DNA of 64,000 bases from Opisthorchis felineus. Lineage: Eukaryota > Platyhelminthes > Trematoda > Opisthorchiida > Opisthorchiidae. A program made the position numbers and the translations under genes. Shown in pieces: positions 38,206 through 51,054 of the stretch (the stretch's first letter is position 1; each line of letters opens with the position of its first letter). The stretch covers positions 303,225 to 367,224 of the forward strand of contig SJOL01008583.1 of NCBI GenBank assembly GCA_004794785.1, read 5' to 3'. Below the pieces are notes generated by a model. That model did no database searches and was not told the DNA's origin. It saw only the letters and a list, made by a program, of their open reading frames with translations.

Positions 38206-40012
38206 TAAATGTTGCTACGTGATTATTGCCTAATTGCATTATGTGGTGGGGTATTTGTCTTCCAATACCACTAAACCTAGTAGCCACAATGTATTTGTGG
38301 GTGGATGTACGCCGGTTTCTGCTTCTCGGACTTGTGGTTGATCAAAAGTTGACTGATGATAGATTAGCAGTACAGTTTCCACCCTACACTCGATTCTGTC
38401 GTATGTCGCGCCTTAAACATTTGCAGCTATTTGTATGCCACTAGAATTGCATTTGCCCACCCCACCTAAATAAAATATTACGGAAATGTAGCCCAAAAAT
38501 GTCCCAGAGTGGAGTTATCACAGTCGGTTGCAAGCTGCGTTTTCCATGGGGATACAACTGGAATACCCCTTCTTCCCCCCAAAAAAATTCCAATAAAGTC
38601 CACGTTTAATGATCTAGCGAAAGCTGACTCAGTGGGCAGCATCAATGACGCCTGTCTTTAAATAAACACATCAAGAGCGGAATCTGATAGCGCAAAACTG
38701 GTTTGTGGAAAACTGCGCAAGGAGGACAGGTGAAATCAAGAAACCTCATCCATATTGTGTCCACGGTTATTTATCCGCCGTGACACTGAAATGTTTGGTT
38801 AGTCATGGCTGTGATAGTTCCAGAATTGAGACAGCATGCTGCTCAATATTTTATCTCAGTCTGGTATATCACTTGAGTCTTGCTATCGTGTGGATCACTG
38901 GTCTTTACGCATCAAACATGAGCAACAAACACTTGGTGCTTCCAGCTCCACCTCCAAAGTGTGTTCACATTTCTTCGAGGTGGAACTTTCTTCGCTTTTT
39001 GGCGCCACACACAGAGGTTACAGGCTCTCTAGACAACCAGAGGGTTCATGAGTCTGTGGAAGCTGGAGTTCCTGCCTGACAAATACTCTTCCGGTATTAA
39101 CCCCTTTTAAGCAATCCCTCCAAACCTCTCGTTCCTGCAACATCTAGGAACTGGAACGTGTTTTTATTTGTTCATACCTACCCGTGACGTAGACGGAGTT
39201 CAAAGACATAAGCACGTTTGTCGCTGCCATATAGGTTTCGTAAATGCTAAAACCATCATCGAAATTACGACAATAACGAAATAGAAGCACAGAAATTGGT
39301 TTCAAACCAGTTTGCGCAATTAGTTAAATTACCTAAAATCCACCCATGCTTGATAGTGTGTCTACCTTTGGTGCGAAGAGTTAACTGCTCAAGTTTACCG
39401 GTAACCTGTGGTACTGCGGCTACAACCACGGCTCTTATGCACAATTCACTCAGATACACAAGGGAATTATTTCAGAAACGGCAGATAGCATCGGAAGATT
39501 GGGGAATTTTCAACAGAAATTTCGCCGTGTGTTTGGAGTCATTCTACGCTGATGACTAGGAAAGCGGATAGTTACCTCGCTACATTGAAACAGTGGCGCT
39601 CAAAACCTTTCTGCTGTTGTTTCATCCTTGTTAAGATTAAATGCCAGTGTGCATCTCACAAAACTACAGTGAGTTTCAGACTCAATTCCCTCGGCTAGTA
39701 GTTTGAAGACTCGAAATTTTCATTCACGAGCGCCTGAGTAAGAGTAAACAGAATGTAACTCCACTCATTATTGACGATACATAGAAATCTTCGTAGGCTG
39801 GGTGATTTCATTGATTGTTGATCATGTGGACGTTGATCTGTTCGCCGCAGCTAGAAATAAGCTTGCGGGCTTTTTAATACCAGAGGCCGAAACATCACCA
39901 GTTTGCGGCTAGGTGGATATTTTCTCCCTAATTCCGTGCGGACATATAGCTTTGGAATGGTATTTGTTATGTTCTGATGTGGTTCGCTAGTTTGATATAA
40001 GTGTCTAGTGAT

Positions 40013-40353
40013 TTCCAACATCATTTGGTCATCCAGATATCCCATGTTTGATGGTTTTCTTTCGTATTTTGTTTGGCCTGTTCTTTTCTTGTACGGCGAC
40101 ATGGCCTGGCTTTCTCAATGTCGGTTTATTGGTTGCACCGCCTGGTTTGCTTCATGAGAACGACTGTCTTGTTTATGCTCTCTAGTCAGTTAGATGCCCT
40201 CAGTTTGGTTCTGTGGTTTAATAGTTGAGTACATGTTCCAATCGAATTGATTTGTCCGCTTGAATTGGGCTTTCTCGCTTCTGTTATGAGTTTTATTTTG
40301 GTTTCTTGCGCAGTTTTGGGCTTCCTAATCTTGGTGTTCTCTGGTTCTCGGAG
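40013..40353. repeat. Left arm of a long inverted repeat
   Basis: These 341 bases reappear in reverse complement at 41176-41506 with roughly nine bases in ten matching by eye, plus a small insertion of about ten bases in this arm. The match runs from tccaacatca through tttattggttgcaccgcctg to cctaatcttggtgttctct. The arms enclose about 820 bases holding a Penelope-like GIY-YIG remnant. Confidence 0.9.
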
Positions 40354-40690
40354 ATTGAAACATCGAGTTGGTTTCTGCGTTCGTCGACAGAGTCTCCGGT
40401 AAAGCATCGTGCTCTTATAAGTTAGCGTTCCTTCTTCGTTCTTGCTTGAAGCAGTATATGAAAGCATTTTAAGTCGAATTCGCATACGTCCTGGAGTTCT
40501 GCGCTAGCAAATGAGAGGGACCTGATCATGTCTCCCCGCAGGAGGTCTGTGTTTTTTTTAATTCTAGTAGTGACCTTTCTTTCCGTATATCCTGTGTAGC
40601 GTTTGTCGCAATCATTACATTCGATCTTGTATACTACATTGCCTTTCTAACGGTAGATATAATTTTTTTGTATTGTCCTCCTACTGATAT
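40340..40690 (-). mobile_element. Penelope-like element, GIY-YIG and C-terminal remnant
   Basis: On the minus strand the peptide VVYKIECNDCDKRYTGYT, with ERKVTTRIKK after it, has the hallmark spacing of the GIY-YIG endonuclease that closes Penelope-like proteins: a Cys-x-x-Cys-containing entry, then Y-x-G-x-T and a basic helix. Further on, FDLKCFHILLQARTKKER and a degenerate segment match the usual C-terminal extension. A stop sits just before the domain (near 40645) and others lie upstream, and no reverse transcriptase motif could be read between 40690 and 41175. The first GIY tyrosine is in the VVY position and the second is replaced by the YTGYT form. It is a fossil fragment. Confidence 0.6.
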
Positions 40691-41175
40691 CCATAGGTTT
40701 GCCCTTGAAGGTTGGAGTATGTTGCCCTAGGAGCTCTGAGGTCATATCAACAATGTTCCTTGTGCAATTTGTTCACTTCCGCTTTATGTTGTTGTGGTAC
40801 AAGTGAGTGGCTTCCTGAGCAATTCCCAAATTTCATTCATGAGGTACTTATTTCTTTGAAAACCAGTGGATATAATTCTCCGATATATTATCATGCTGAG
40901 TCCTCCTGGATGTTATGGTCCAAATGTCCTTTTTATGTTCACTGCTCATTCTCGTATTTTTACTGCAATTGCGTACACCTGTAATCATGAGTCTAACCAT
41001 CCGTGTACCATTCTATCCAGGTATTGTCCAAGATTGTGGATGGTTTATTGGTGGACGATAGGTTGCGCTACGCGGACTGATGCAGTTTCCTAGGCAATCA
41101 TGAAGAAGTAGAGCTGTTTTCGTTTGAAAGCGAGCTATTGAAAAGTATATTGAAATCTACTCACTCTCTCAAACT

Positions 41176-41506
41176 CTAAGAACAAGAGAACACCAAGATT
41201 AGGAAGCCCAAAACTGCGCAAGAAACCAAAATAAAACTCATAACAGAAAACCCAATTCAAACGGACAAATCAAACTGATTGGAACATGCGCTCAACCAGT
41301 AAACCGCAGGACCGAACTGAGGACATCTAATTGACCAGAGAGCATAAACACGACAGTCGTTCTCATGAAGCAAACCAGGCGGTGCAACCAATAAACCGAC
41401 ATTGAGAAAACCAGGCCACACCGCAGTACAAGAAAAGAACAGGCCAAACAAAATGCGAAAGAAAACCATTAAACATGGGATATCTGGATGATCAAACGAT
41501 GTTGGA
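41176..41506. repeat. Right arm of a long inverted repeat
   Basis: This is the reverse-complement partner of 40013-40353. High identity over more than 330 bases in one old-looking region suggests either a recent inverted duplication or the inverted terminal repeats known from Penelope elements. The pair could fold into a very long hairpin. Confidence 0.9.
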
Positions 41507-44500
41507 CTACCATACAACAAGAATTACAAAAGTACCAAAGAACTCACGAGAAAGTCGTATTCTTGTTAGCCAAGGAATAACGAATATTTTCATTTACGGT
41601 AACGAATACTCGTTGAAAAGTTAGAAATATTCTCACACTATAATCGTTTGGTTGTGTATCTGGATGTTTCCCATGTCATGCCAGGTGTTACTTGTTGCAG
41701 TTACCTGTGCAGGCATACATCGTAGTCAACCTTGTTGCACTTGTTGTCGATGGCAGAGTGGAGAAACAAATCTCGGCTTTTGCATTTATGTGGCCGAATT
41801 CATGCTTTTTCATTCACAGGATGAGCGATTGGCAGGAAAGTACACTAACCAAACATTTGGAACTGCGAGGTGCACACTCTGGGGGGAATCACTGTTTAAG
41901 TAAATGGATATTCGTCCTATTAGTATTAGTGAATGAATATTAAATCCTCGGGCTTGTCGTACATTCGGCATTTGAGGGCCAGGAGTTTTATCCCTCTCGT
42001 AACCGCCGGTGTTCAATATAGGGGATGCGAATAGTCGTGCTGAGTTTTTTTGTAGTCGTGATATTGGGTTTGCAACTGACAAAAATATCGCTCGTGTGAC
42101 ATTCGTAAAAGGGTGAGTTTTAATAATATTTTTAGTCTGTGTGACAGGCATCTTTAGTAAAAGGGTTATTCTTAATTGAGATGTCATTCTCTTGGTGGAG
42201 TGAAAACCTGAGAATCGATGAGCAGCTGTTTTATCTCTGTCGGGAAGCATCAGCAATGCATATCTCATTGAATTTAGAGAGTTTCTAACTAGCGACCTGC
42301 GGCCAGTGTTTGAACACTTGACCGTTTGGCCATAAGCTGCTGATCAGCAGCGGGATTAACTCGCACTGAGGTAAGCCATAGAATCACTCATTTTTCAATT
42401 TGGGTTGCGTTTTGGTTTTAGTTCCTTATATGTGTTCGACGTTTAGGTTCCTTCAATGCGATTTGCTCATTTTCTTCTTGCCTTAATGTTTGGTTTTCTT
42501 CCACGCGACGGGTTGATTGCATAATCTTCCATTTTTGCAGCTTCCTTTGTTTGAGTCGATTTGTCCGTTGGCTTTTGTTAGGTTGCTTACTTATCCACGT
42601 AGTTCAGATTCGCACATTTGTGTGATTTTTGTTAGCAATTGCTGGCAAACGGTATTGATATCGATGCGCTTGTTGATCAATTTCTGTGTGGACTACTACG
42701 CCTCCCCTAACGCCCCTACCGCTTTGTTCCAGTTGATCTGATATTCTTCTCTGTCTTCGTGGATTGAAACAGTTGACACAGGGTTATCTCTTCTGCTGGC
42801 AAGCTTGTGTTCGTGTATTCTATTGGCAAAAAAAACGGCTCACTCAAAATAGCTATATTTCCGCAACATCACCATAATTATTGACTTTTTGGCGTGACAA
42901 GCACCTGCGTTAACGAGCAGCAGATACTATGATATTAATATACACACACACACGCATCTAACATAGGCACGGGTAATACGCTAGTCAAAGGGTTCCTGTT
43001 ATTATTATCAATGAGATGTGTGGTGCGCATTATGGTCGGCCACCAGTTGCTGGTTAAAATGGTGCCTATAAATGTGTTCACTACGAGCAATTTCATTCTG
43101 TAATCTTTGTAATGGAAACGATTGCATTTCTGTCTATTTTGTGTCTCTCCAAGATACTAGTCCCCATGAAACCACAAAATCACGCTTCGTGCCTTTTCCA
43201 CTATACTAGTAATCACATCACGAAATCAAGTTATAAACAAGTACTTGGAACCACTATTGTAGTGGAGAAAATTTTTACGGAAACGCATAACGTGCCGAGG
43301 GAATGTTTTAGACAGTCTTCGGAAAGTTCATGAAAAATTGCATGCCAACGGATTTCCTTTCGACCGTTGTGGGATGTTGTATGAGCGCAATGCCATTATC
43401 AGCTTCCATGTAGACCAAACATACAAACATTCAGGACGTTAAAAACATGAAGCAAGAACGCTCGGAAAAGCTGCAAACCTAATTGTTTTAAATTTTGAAC
43501 ATACTTAATAGTAAATGCCATCGACCAATGAAAAGCTTATATTGTGCTTGGGGACATTTGTAGCGGGTTACTGAAAATGTTCATACAAACGTTCACAGCT
43601 GCCCCAAGGGATCACGGTACTTTTCCAAGCAGGCGAAAGGATTTTGTAGGGAGAGTGGTTTGAGCAAAGTCACCAAGTCTTGTCAATTAAAAAATATTTT
43701 TACTGGAAAAGCCTCATACAAAATCATTCGCACTGGTCAAACATCTGATAATTTGATTGAAAAATCGGGTTTGGAAAGAAGGATTCAGCTCGGTATTGAA
43801 ATAAAGGCATCCCTTTTGTTGTGGTTTGATTATTCAATCTTGTCCGCATTAGTTAATTAAGCTGGACGCAGGAACTTACAAATAAATGAAAACTGAGTCT
43901 ACCTGCGGTTGCGTAGGCTACAGTCGCGAACAGTTAGTTTTCATACTCTCAAAGTCTGGGCTTATTGTTTTAACTCATTTAAATTGTGCCGACTTTTGAC
44001 AAGCGGGGCTAATAAACACCTAAAATGTAATAGCGAAGCTAAACGTACCATTTACTTTAAAGATTAGATGCCAGATTAAATGATGCACTCCTAGTCAAAA
44101 TTTGGGCAAAGATTTGAAATTTAGGGACGAAGTTGGTCTCTAGGTCGTTGAATGAGTAAGACGACTGAAAAGAGACGTATGTCTCACGGTTTTGAAATGA
44201 GTTTCAAACCCTTATTTTGGGGTTAAAAGACTTATTTTAAATTGAGTTGAGTGACCATTGTTCTTTTCAAAAACCCAAACAATGCGGGCATTTTAAGACA
44301 CTCTTCTGATCATTCGGAGAGGAAACAAAGTGCAGATGAATTTCTAGTCTTATTGAAATATGATATGATATGTTCATCTAGCTATTTTGAACTGTTTTGC
44401 GGAAGAACAGCCGTATTCTAATTGGGGCTGGGTACCTGCGGACCTAATGACGGATTAACAAAGGGATATAAAATGTGGCTTCGTGTATCCGTCAACTTAC

Positions 44501-45034
44501 AAGTAGCAAGCGGAGCACCCAGGTTGATTTTAGGTAGTCATGGTTGATGTTGTGAAAAAAGGTTCAATCAGAGGGTTTCATACAGTAAAATTCCGAATGC
44601 AGTAGTGCGGTCAACTTTGTGTCCAGTAGGATTTGTTTGGCGATTGTTGCCTTGGACGTAAACCATGATCTGATTAGTGCAACATATGATTCTCTCCGTT
44701 CCACTGATTTACTGCTGCTTATACCTATTTATAATGTAAAATTGAGGGTTTTTTAATATTACGAATAAAGAGATAAAGGAGAAATGTCGGCATTAGGGAG
44801 CGCTTGTCCACTGGCAGTATTATTCAAATGGACAAAAGTGATTAAATAGTCATATTTAAAAGTGGTTGGAAGTTTCTTTCTTTCGTAAATTTGTACCTCT
44901 GTTCAGCGGAACCATTTTTTTCACTATACTCCTACTCGATTAAACGTTGTTGGAACTAGGCGTGTAGCCAATGGCTTGTAATCCAAATGTTCCAGAACAA
45001 GACCCAAATGAGTAATGAACTGCCAAGGATCAGG
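41507..45034. other. No gene recognised
   Basis: Apart from the unidentified frame at 41810-42268, nothing can be supported. A short CA run occurs at 42940-42955. The T-rich strip 42400-42770 has a few words shared with the 40.0-40.4 kb arm (gatttgtccg, gattgaaaca), but they do not line up well. Confidence 0.35.
41810..42268 (-). other. Unidentified 152-codon open frame
   Basis: This is the longest frame outside the prominin-like gene, but it shows no domain, signal peptide or membrane span and no related copy in the window. It lies just outside the inverted-repeat structure and could be a piece of the same mobile element or simply open by chance. Confidence 0.12.
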
Positions 45035-45240
45035 CTCCTTACTGGATTCAGTTTGATGTCAAACCCCCTTCCATATCCACCGTGAGTGTTGGTCATCTAT
45101 ACGAACAGACAAGAAATTTTAAGACTTTCAGCGTTGATTAGTTCTAACCTTTGAAGATTTCACTGACTGATTCTCCACCGGCCATGGCCCTGATCAACCC
45201 AGTAACTTACTCACTTGAAGAAATTTTCTTATGACAACTG
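45035..45240. repeat. Dispersed repeat, copy 1
   Basis: This aligns in the same orientation to 53115-53310. Shared words include gtttgatg, catccaccgtgagtg versus catccacagtgagtg, tggtcat, aagaaattt and ttcagc followed by tgatta. Identity is roughly two thirds by eye. No coding content is seen; a tail-like segment with FAT on the minus strand lies just beyond at 45305-45345. Confidence 0.5.
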
Positions 45241-46859
45241 AACTACTGCCCGGCAGTCACGCATTTGATGGTTTAAAACACCCAACGGAATCGATGAACT
45301 CGCGAGCGGTCGCAAACATTTTCGAGGTGATTTTTACTTAAGTCAGCTGCGCGAGACAGTAGTTTTCCCATCTCATAAGATGAAATTAAGATGTCCGAAG
45401 AATTTAAAACATCTAACGGGAGCGCAGCACCTTCCAGCGTTTTACAGATCCACAGCGGCTTACTTAGTTTCCATCGTACCCGATGGAAGTATCAGAGAGA
45501 ACAACCACATGGATTTATCGTTTGTTTGTACATGAAAGTATGAGTGGTTCGGCTCATCAACTTCCCTTCGATTGCTGAGTCAGCATGTGTCAAGCTAGAA
45601 TGGGAGAGCTGACTCTCAATGTCATTAGAGTGTTGGCGAAGCCCCGGTGATGGATTAAGAAAAATACGTTTGTCTGGCAGCCATGGTTAGGTGGACAAAC
45701 GCAAGAAACCTGTGACTCGTGTCATCTGATGTTCGACAGGGACGCCACTCATACGACTGCTTGACCCACGGATACGTGCACCTTCGTGAATTTCGTATAA
45801 TTTTGGCACGCGTTTTCCTACTGATATCATAAATTAGCTACATATTAGCCACTAGGGCGAATCACAGGGAGCCGGACTGATTCGAAACCTTCATTTCTCC
45901 CATAAACCCAATAAGTGAGTTTGAGTGCGCCCTGTAGAGTTGTCTCCAACTGGATGATGAAGTGTGGCATAAACCAGGAAAATAAAAATAATAAATAATG
46001 GATGCTAATTCATTCTTGTCGCAGTATCTCAGTGGTCGTCCGAATATTTGGACGATCTTAGAGACATTATGGCTATAATCCTAACCATCATCAACGAACT
46101 GGATAAAGGAACAAAATTGTTATCGACCCAATATGAATGGGTAAAGTAGTGCGCAGTAATGTATTGGTTGGGTTTTCGGTCGTCCTCATTTGCCACTACT
46201 TTGGACATCGTATAACCTGCTCCACCTACGGACCGGTCTGTCAGCTTTTAATACGTGGCCACACACCGCCCGACAAGTCCGAAACAATAATCGACTGTTG
46301 GCATGTAGCGAAATGGTAAATGGAGAATCCAGATCGTTACAGTCCGTTTGAAATCCACATGATGGTTTCGATCAGGAAAACTCAATTCCGAGAACTTACC
46401 TAATGTGATATCTTTGGTTTAGCAGGTTGGGAGACACTGCACGTAGGAACAATCAGTTATTCGTGTTCAGGAAATAAGCAGGTAATAACAGCGACAAATA
46501 CATGCGAGATGATTTCGACGTTCGGTCTTGCCTACAGTTTAGTAAGGTTGGGTACTGCTTTTATCGTAATGAGTGGATACTTACTTTCTTTAAACAAATA
46601 CGCTACGCGTTAGGTGCCTCAAAAATACATCGTTAAGGAAACAATTCTCAATAAATTCGGAAGCAAAGCTGCGTTAACATGTTTTTGGTCCACTCAATAA
46701 AAAGACATGCGGTTCAGTGTGAACTTCCTTTAGCTGTAGATTAGAAATACTGGTTTTATTGGTCCTTTTGACGTGTCACAGGCACCTAATCCTTGCAAAT
46801 GTGTCCACGAGCCTCCATATGAAGCTAAGCGCAACTGACTGTGTAGCGTTGTCGAACTA
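45241..46859. other. No gene recognised
   Basis: Only short frames occur. The segment 45620-45665 has a vague tRNA-like order of words (ttagagtgttggc, then ccccggtgatggattaag) but no closing stems, so it is not called as a tRNA or SINE. Confidence 0.3.
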
Positions 46860-47085
46860 GTAGAAAATGTGATGTGTGAAAGTGATATAAAAGAGCACGG
46901 GAATGCAACGTCCACCCCCGGGGCTCTGTCTGCACCTTGGTGACAGTGAGAGCCAGGTTTTCATTTTGGCCGACCTGACACACACCAAGCAAACTGAAAT
47001 TTCAAATAGCATTCGATGTCCTTGCAGTTGGTCCATTGAGGAGCCACGCAGATTATGTTGAAGGGCGTACAGCGCTGTAGGCATG
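46860..47085 (-). pseudogene. Possible 5' endonuclease fragment of a non-LTR element
   Basis: The minus-strand peptide LLGVCQVGQNENLALT resembles the start of the endonuclease domain in this LINE family, usually of the form NVRTLxQVGQQxxLAxTL. The similarity covers fewer than 20 residues and the flanks do not continue it, so it may be coincidence. Confidence 0.22.
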
Positions 47086-48282
47086 CGAGATATTTTTACT
47101 TCTTAGTACTCCCAGCTTTCACCTTGGGAGGAGATAAAACGCCTGTTGCAACACTATGACTGACTTTTGTGAACCCTGCAACCAATAATGCGCATGCAAT
47201 TATTAATCCAACATGCTTTTGAGTGATGTTCGTGTGGGCGACCAGGCAGTTCAACCGAAAAAGCTCGTCTAATCTCTTGATTTCCGGCCTGATATCCTGG
47301 TTTCCGGTGGACTCCAACTGCAGAATTGTATAAGGTTCGTTTAACCAACTTCAAATTAAATCCTTGGATCGGTGGTGGTATCTTTTGCTTCGTAAGTTAC
47401 TACGCTGTAATCTGTTCCCACAAAAGTAACCCTTATAGCAAAAACACGTTAACTACTTTCAGGTTCTCCGCCAATCTGTTTCTAGTTTCTTTTATGAACA
47501 GATTTTCCATATCCTTATCTGCACAACCATAACCAGTAAACCGATGCCAATCTGTTAAACAAGCTGGGTTGGCAGTAAGGGAAATATGGTTTTAGATAAT
47601 GCTGTTGAAGTTACAGATGAGCCACTTTTTTTTCTCATAGGATTTTATTAGTCTGGCTTGGCAAAATGATACACTACTTCGCTCAACAGAAAGAGAGAAT
47701 ATCGAGAGATACAGCAGCATCTTTTCAAACTTTTCCAATCCAATGCCTGCAAAAGAAACCATGTGACATTATTCGGCAAAAGTAATAGTAGTTTGCTGGC
47801 ACGATAACAGAACCTAATTTACTCACGCCAAAAAGGCATTCATATTGTTTTGCGTCGGTTTTAAAAAATGAAAGGCTTTGTAATCAAACCCGGGGATGAG
47901 ACACTCAGATAGTTCGAGGAAAAGGTGTGCTTCTCGTTTTTTCCCACGACACCGTCCACAATGCTGTTGGAAAGTCCTCGACAGCCCAATTCCGGTTTTT
48001 CCTTTCTTGTGACTGGTCAGGTGGGTGCAGTCTCAGAAATTTGCATCAGCCCCATTTTCTTGCTGGGACCTCAAATTTTGCGTCGGCGGGGTTACCAACT
48101 CATTAGCAAACCAACTTAATACTAAACCAAATCTCACCAGGTTTTCTCATCTCAGCATTTGGCACAGAGATAGCGGTATGTGTTGGTCGAGGATAACTTA
48201 CGATAAAGAAATAGTTCAGTTGATTATTCATTCTTATCCAAAGCTGGCAGGTTGAGTTATTAATTCATGCGCTTAGCCAGGC
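47086..48282. other. No gene recognised
   Basis: Frames of 60-76 codons overlap on both strands at 47096-47532 and 47925-48255, with no domain. Nothing else noticed. Confidence 0.3.
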
Positions 48283-48400
48283 AAATTAGCTGCAAACGTT
48301 TCATCAACAAAGTGAGTGACATTATCAGTGCGTCTTTTTAAAACGGAGCATAACGGTGCTTTTGAACTTTGTAGAGCACGTTATGATGTCATGTTCCTTG
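48283..48400 (-). mobile_element. Penelope-like 3' tail, copy 1
   Basis: The minus-strand frame ends with TDNVTHFVDETFAANLPG and a stop. This parallels TDDVISIVKAAFATELP at 52.15 kb, which lies behind a GIY-YIG fragment. No endonuclease motif was found upstream here, so this is an isolated 3' end. Confidence 0.4.
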
Positions 48401-51024
48401 TAGTATCTACAATCACAGCTTGTTACACTTAATGGTGCGAGCTCGCCTCAGCTGTCTTCTAGACACGATCCATCAACATAAGCAGTAGATTCCCTTTCTG
48501 TGGTTACCGCTGGTTTCCGTCATGTCATAGATTGACATTTAAATGGGGAAGTCATGTTCTTCATTACTCGGGGAACGTCTTATCCTGCGCTTGCCCAGCA
48601 TGGAAAGACAACTGCAGATTTTCATTTACTGTATCGCTCATCTATCTTCGAATCGACTGAGCTGCAAACGTTTGAAAACAGTTCATTAAGTAACTGAGTC
48701 TTGTTTTGCTACAAGGAAGGTCTGAATTGCTTACTGTTTGAGAGGGGCTGAACTCAGTTCGTGTCCTTTATTACTTTCACGGGTTGCCTGAATGTTCGGC
48801 ACAATAATTTAATTAGAAAATGAAGGAACGATAGGAAACTGTGGATCGTTTTTATATCTAAAAGGATTGGGACTGAACTTGTGGACTCTAAAGGTACCTT
48901 CCGCATGGATCAAATAACTGGTACAGTAAAAGGCAGCCGCATTTTTAGTGTCTTAATGTGTAGATGAAACTTCACCTCTGCTTACTTCTGGTTTGCTCAT
49001 AGTATAATCAAGCTTGACGATGCAGTAGCATGCAACTAACCACGGACAAGCCATCAGTAGTCTAACTTAGCTAATGTTAGGCAAAGATATGTTGAAAGAC
49101 AGAGGCATCTTGCTTAAACAGCAGGTGTGCGAATTATATTTTCCGACAACCTCCTGAAAATTACAAGGTAAATGTGCCGAACCCGGTCTTGTGTCTGCTT
49201 CATCGATCATGCTACGTTTTACGAACTGTTATCTAAAAATAATTCCTATTTGAACAGTCCTCGAATATCCCATCTTTCTTAGTCTTTTAAAACATCTATT
49301 CGAGTTCAGACGCTAGAGAGTCTAGTCCATCATTTAAACTACAGTCTGATGTGGACACATGGTTGGACTAAACAACCCAAAACGTTGACCAAAAATTCAT
49401 CGACTAGAAACGTCTGACATGTTTGCAAACGTTACTGTGTTGTTGACAGCTAACTAATGTAACTGGAATGTAAGGAAAATAGATAAACATAATCCACCTC
49501 TCTTTTAGAACACCTGTTGTTTGGGTAACTTCCCACGAGAGTAGTGGGGATCTCAGGCACAGTCTGTACCGGCTATCCTGATGTGTGCGCTATCGTATAG
49601 CTATCTTCTATCAGCTATCCGCCATCTTCTGACGTGGATAAAAGCGCTTCCTTTAAATCAGCATTGCTATTTATATTTCATCGGCAAAGGCAGTCATTTG
49701 GCTGTAGGTTTTACCCTCACCTCGTGCGTGAACTGAAAAGTTGATTTTGCTTAGCTGACCAGCAGCACAGGCTTTTCCCATGCGTGAAACCGAATTAGTG
49801 GACCATTCCGGTGTGACGAAAGGCAACACTACTAGATGTATTTTGTGATACAGATTATTTATTTAACTTGATTCTATTCAGTGGCAGACTAATTTTTACT
49901 AACGTTGGTGGTTTTAATTTGGTTCCAAGAAGGAAACATTTGCAAAGTACTTTGTGGTAACAGCTCAAGCATTGTGACCAAACGGTAAATATGCTTAAGG
50001 TTTATTAGCAAATGTTTTTCAAAAATGTGAGTTGAGCCATGATTTCATAAAACTGAAATTCAAATTTGTCATTTACCCAAAGATCCTTCGTTGTGTGTTG
50101 TTTTAAAATGTGGGCCCATTTGCAATCTTCAGCGTCAGCGCGGTTTGTACCATTCCATTCCTATTGCCCTGTCCACATTATTGTTCGTGAATAGCTTTTA
50201 CACAGAATGTTGTCTATGAACGTCCCAACAATTGAGAAAGTTTCGCTTTTCTCAAAGAACCTTTGGCAGCTTCTTTGCCTTTGAATGAACTCATATCTTA
50301 CAGGCGGTTCATTTTTTGTTTAACTTGGACCTTCCTCCTATGTAACCACGTTTTTCCTTACAAAACCTCTTGATTAACTCGCATTATCACAAATATTGGG
50401 GCTGGATGACATATTTCAAAGAATGCTTAGACAATTTTCGGGCGAGTTAAGTAAGGTTCTCATGCGTATCATCAGCGTGTCTTTTACCACGTGGTCTATG
50501 CATAGACTGTGGATGACCGTTTGTGTTAAAAGCGTTGTGTTCGTCCGTCCTGCTGAAAAGCAGAGAGATAAATTTATCGTGACAGTTCTTCTCGACTGTC
50601 TTTTGATGCTCTCTTTACTAGCATTTGAGTACTTCGTCTCTGAGTCCACGGTCGAAAGCTTTTTTATTGTTTCTCTGTTGCTTTCCTCACTGACAAAACA
50701 AAACTTCTCGTTGTGCTGGGTGTTTTATTTCTGGCCAGCTGACTTGCTCTCAGTATACGACATTGTCTGCCCTTTTTCATTAGTAGGAAAGCCCTCTATC
50801 GATAACCTTTAAGGCGTGCATTAGGCTTGATTACTTTGTTTTACTGTTTCTCAAAAATCTGTATACGACCTCGTCCCATCACCTTCAAACCTAATCTCTA
50901 AAATACGTTAAAATGCTGTTTTTATGCTCCCACCAGTTGTTATTTCCCGTATTCAGGGGCTCGCATAACGGTCCCCTGATATTACGTATCTATTCCCTAA
51001 CGTTAACTTCCTCCCGTCAACGGT
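48401..51024. other. No gene recognised
   Basis: A repeat of the word agctgcaaacgttt at 48291 and 48661 hints at another decayed tail. The 138-codon frame at 50396-50812 is listed separately. Nothing else can be supported. Confidence 0.3.
50396..50812 (+). other. Unidentified 138-codon open frame
   Basis: The frame is hydrophobic in its second half, with a run around FIVTVLLDCLLMLSLLAFEYF that could be a membrane span, and then SFFIVSLLLSS. T-rich DNA produces such runs by chance. No family is recognised and the reverse strand is also partly open. Confidence 0.12.
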
Positions 51025-51054
51025 AACGTCCTCCCAAATATCTGGGAGGACGTT
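51025..51054. repeat. Perfect 12-bp hairpin with 6-base loop
   Basis: The arms aacgtcctccca and tgggaggacgtt are exact reverse complements separated by aatatc. A related single arm, aacttcctccc, lies 20 bases upstream, and cctcccaaatac, followed by tagtggga, occurs at 63572-63591. In bacteria this would look like a terminator; in this genome it is more likely a transposon end or a chance palindrome. Confidence 0.7.

Larger units (their letters stand above)
27181..40012. other. Long gene-poor stretch
   Basis: About 12.8 kb with only frames below 125 codons, the longest at 38705-39079 on the plus strand, none carrying a domain I recognise. A C homopolymer and an AT-rich tract are listed separately. 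No RNA gene or retroelement motif was found on either strand, although very decayed copies would escape this reading. Confidence 0.35.

Noticed and set aside
42300..42370. A possible tRNA or SINE around gcagcgggattaactcgcac
   Set aside because: It resembles a reversed B box, but no A box could be placed at the right distance on either strand.
42400..42770. A suspected third copy of the 40-kb inverted-repeat arm
   Set aside because: Only scattered words match; the similarity is probably shared T-rich composition.
45620..45665. tRNA-like words ttagagtgttggc and ccccggtgatggattaag
   Set aside because: No acceptor stem or clear A box could be found, so it is not supported as a tRNA.
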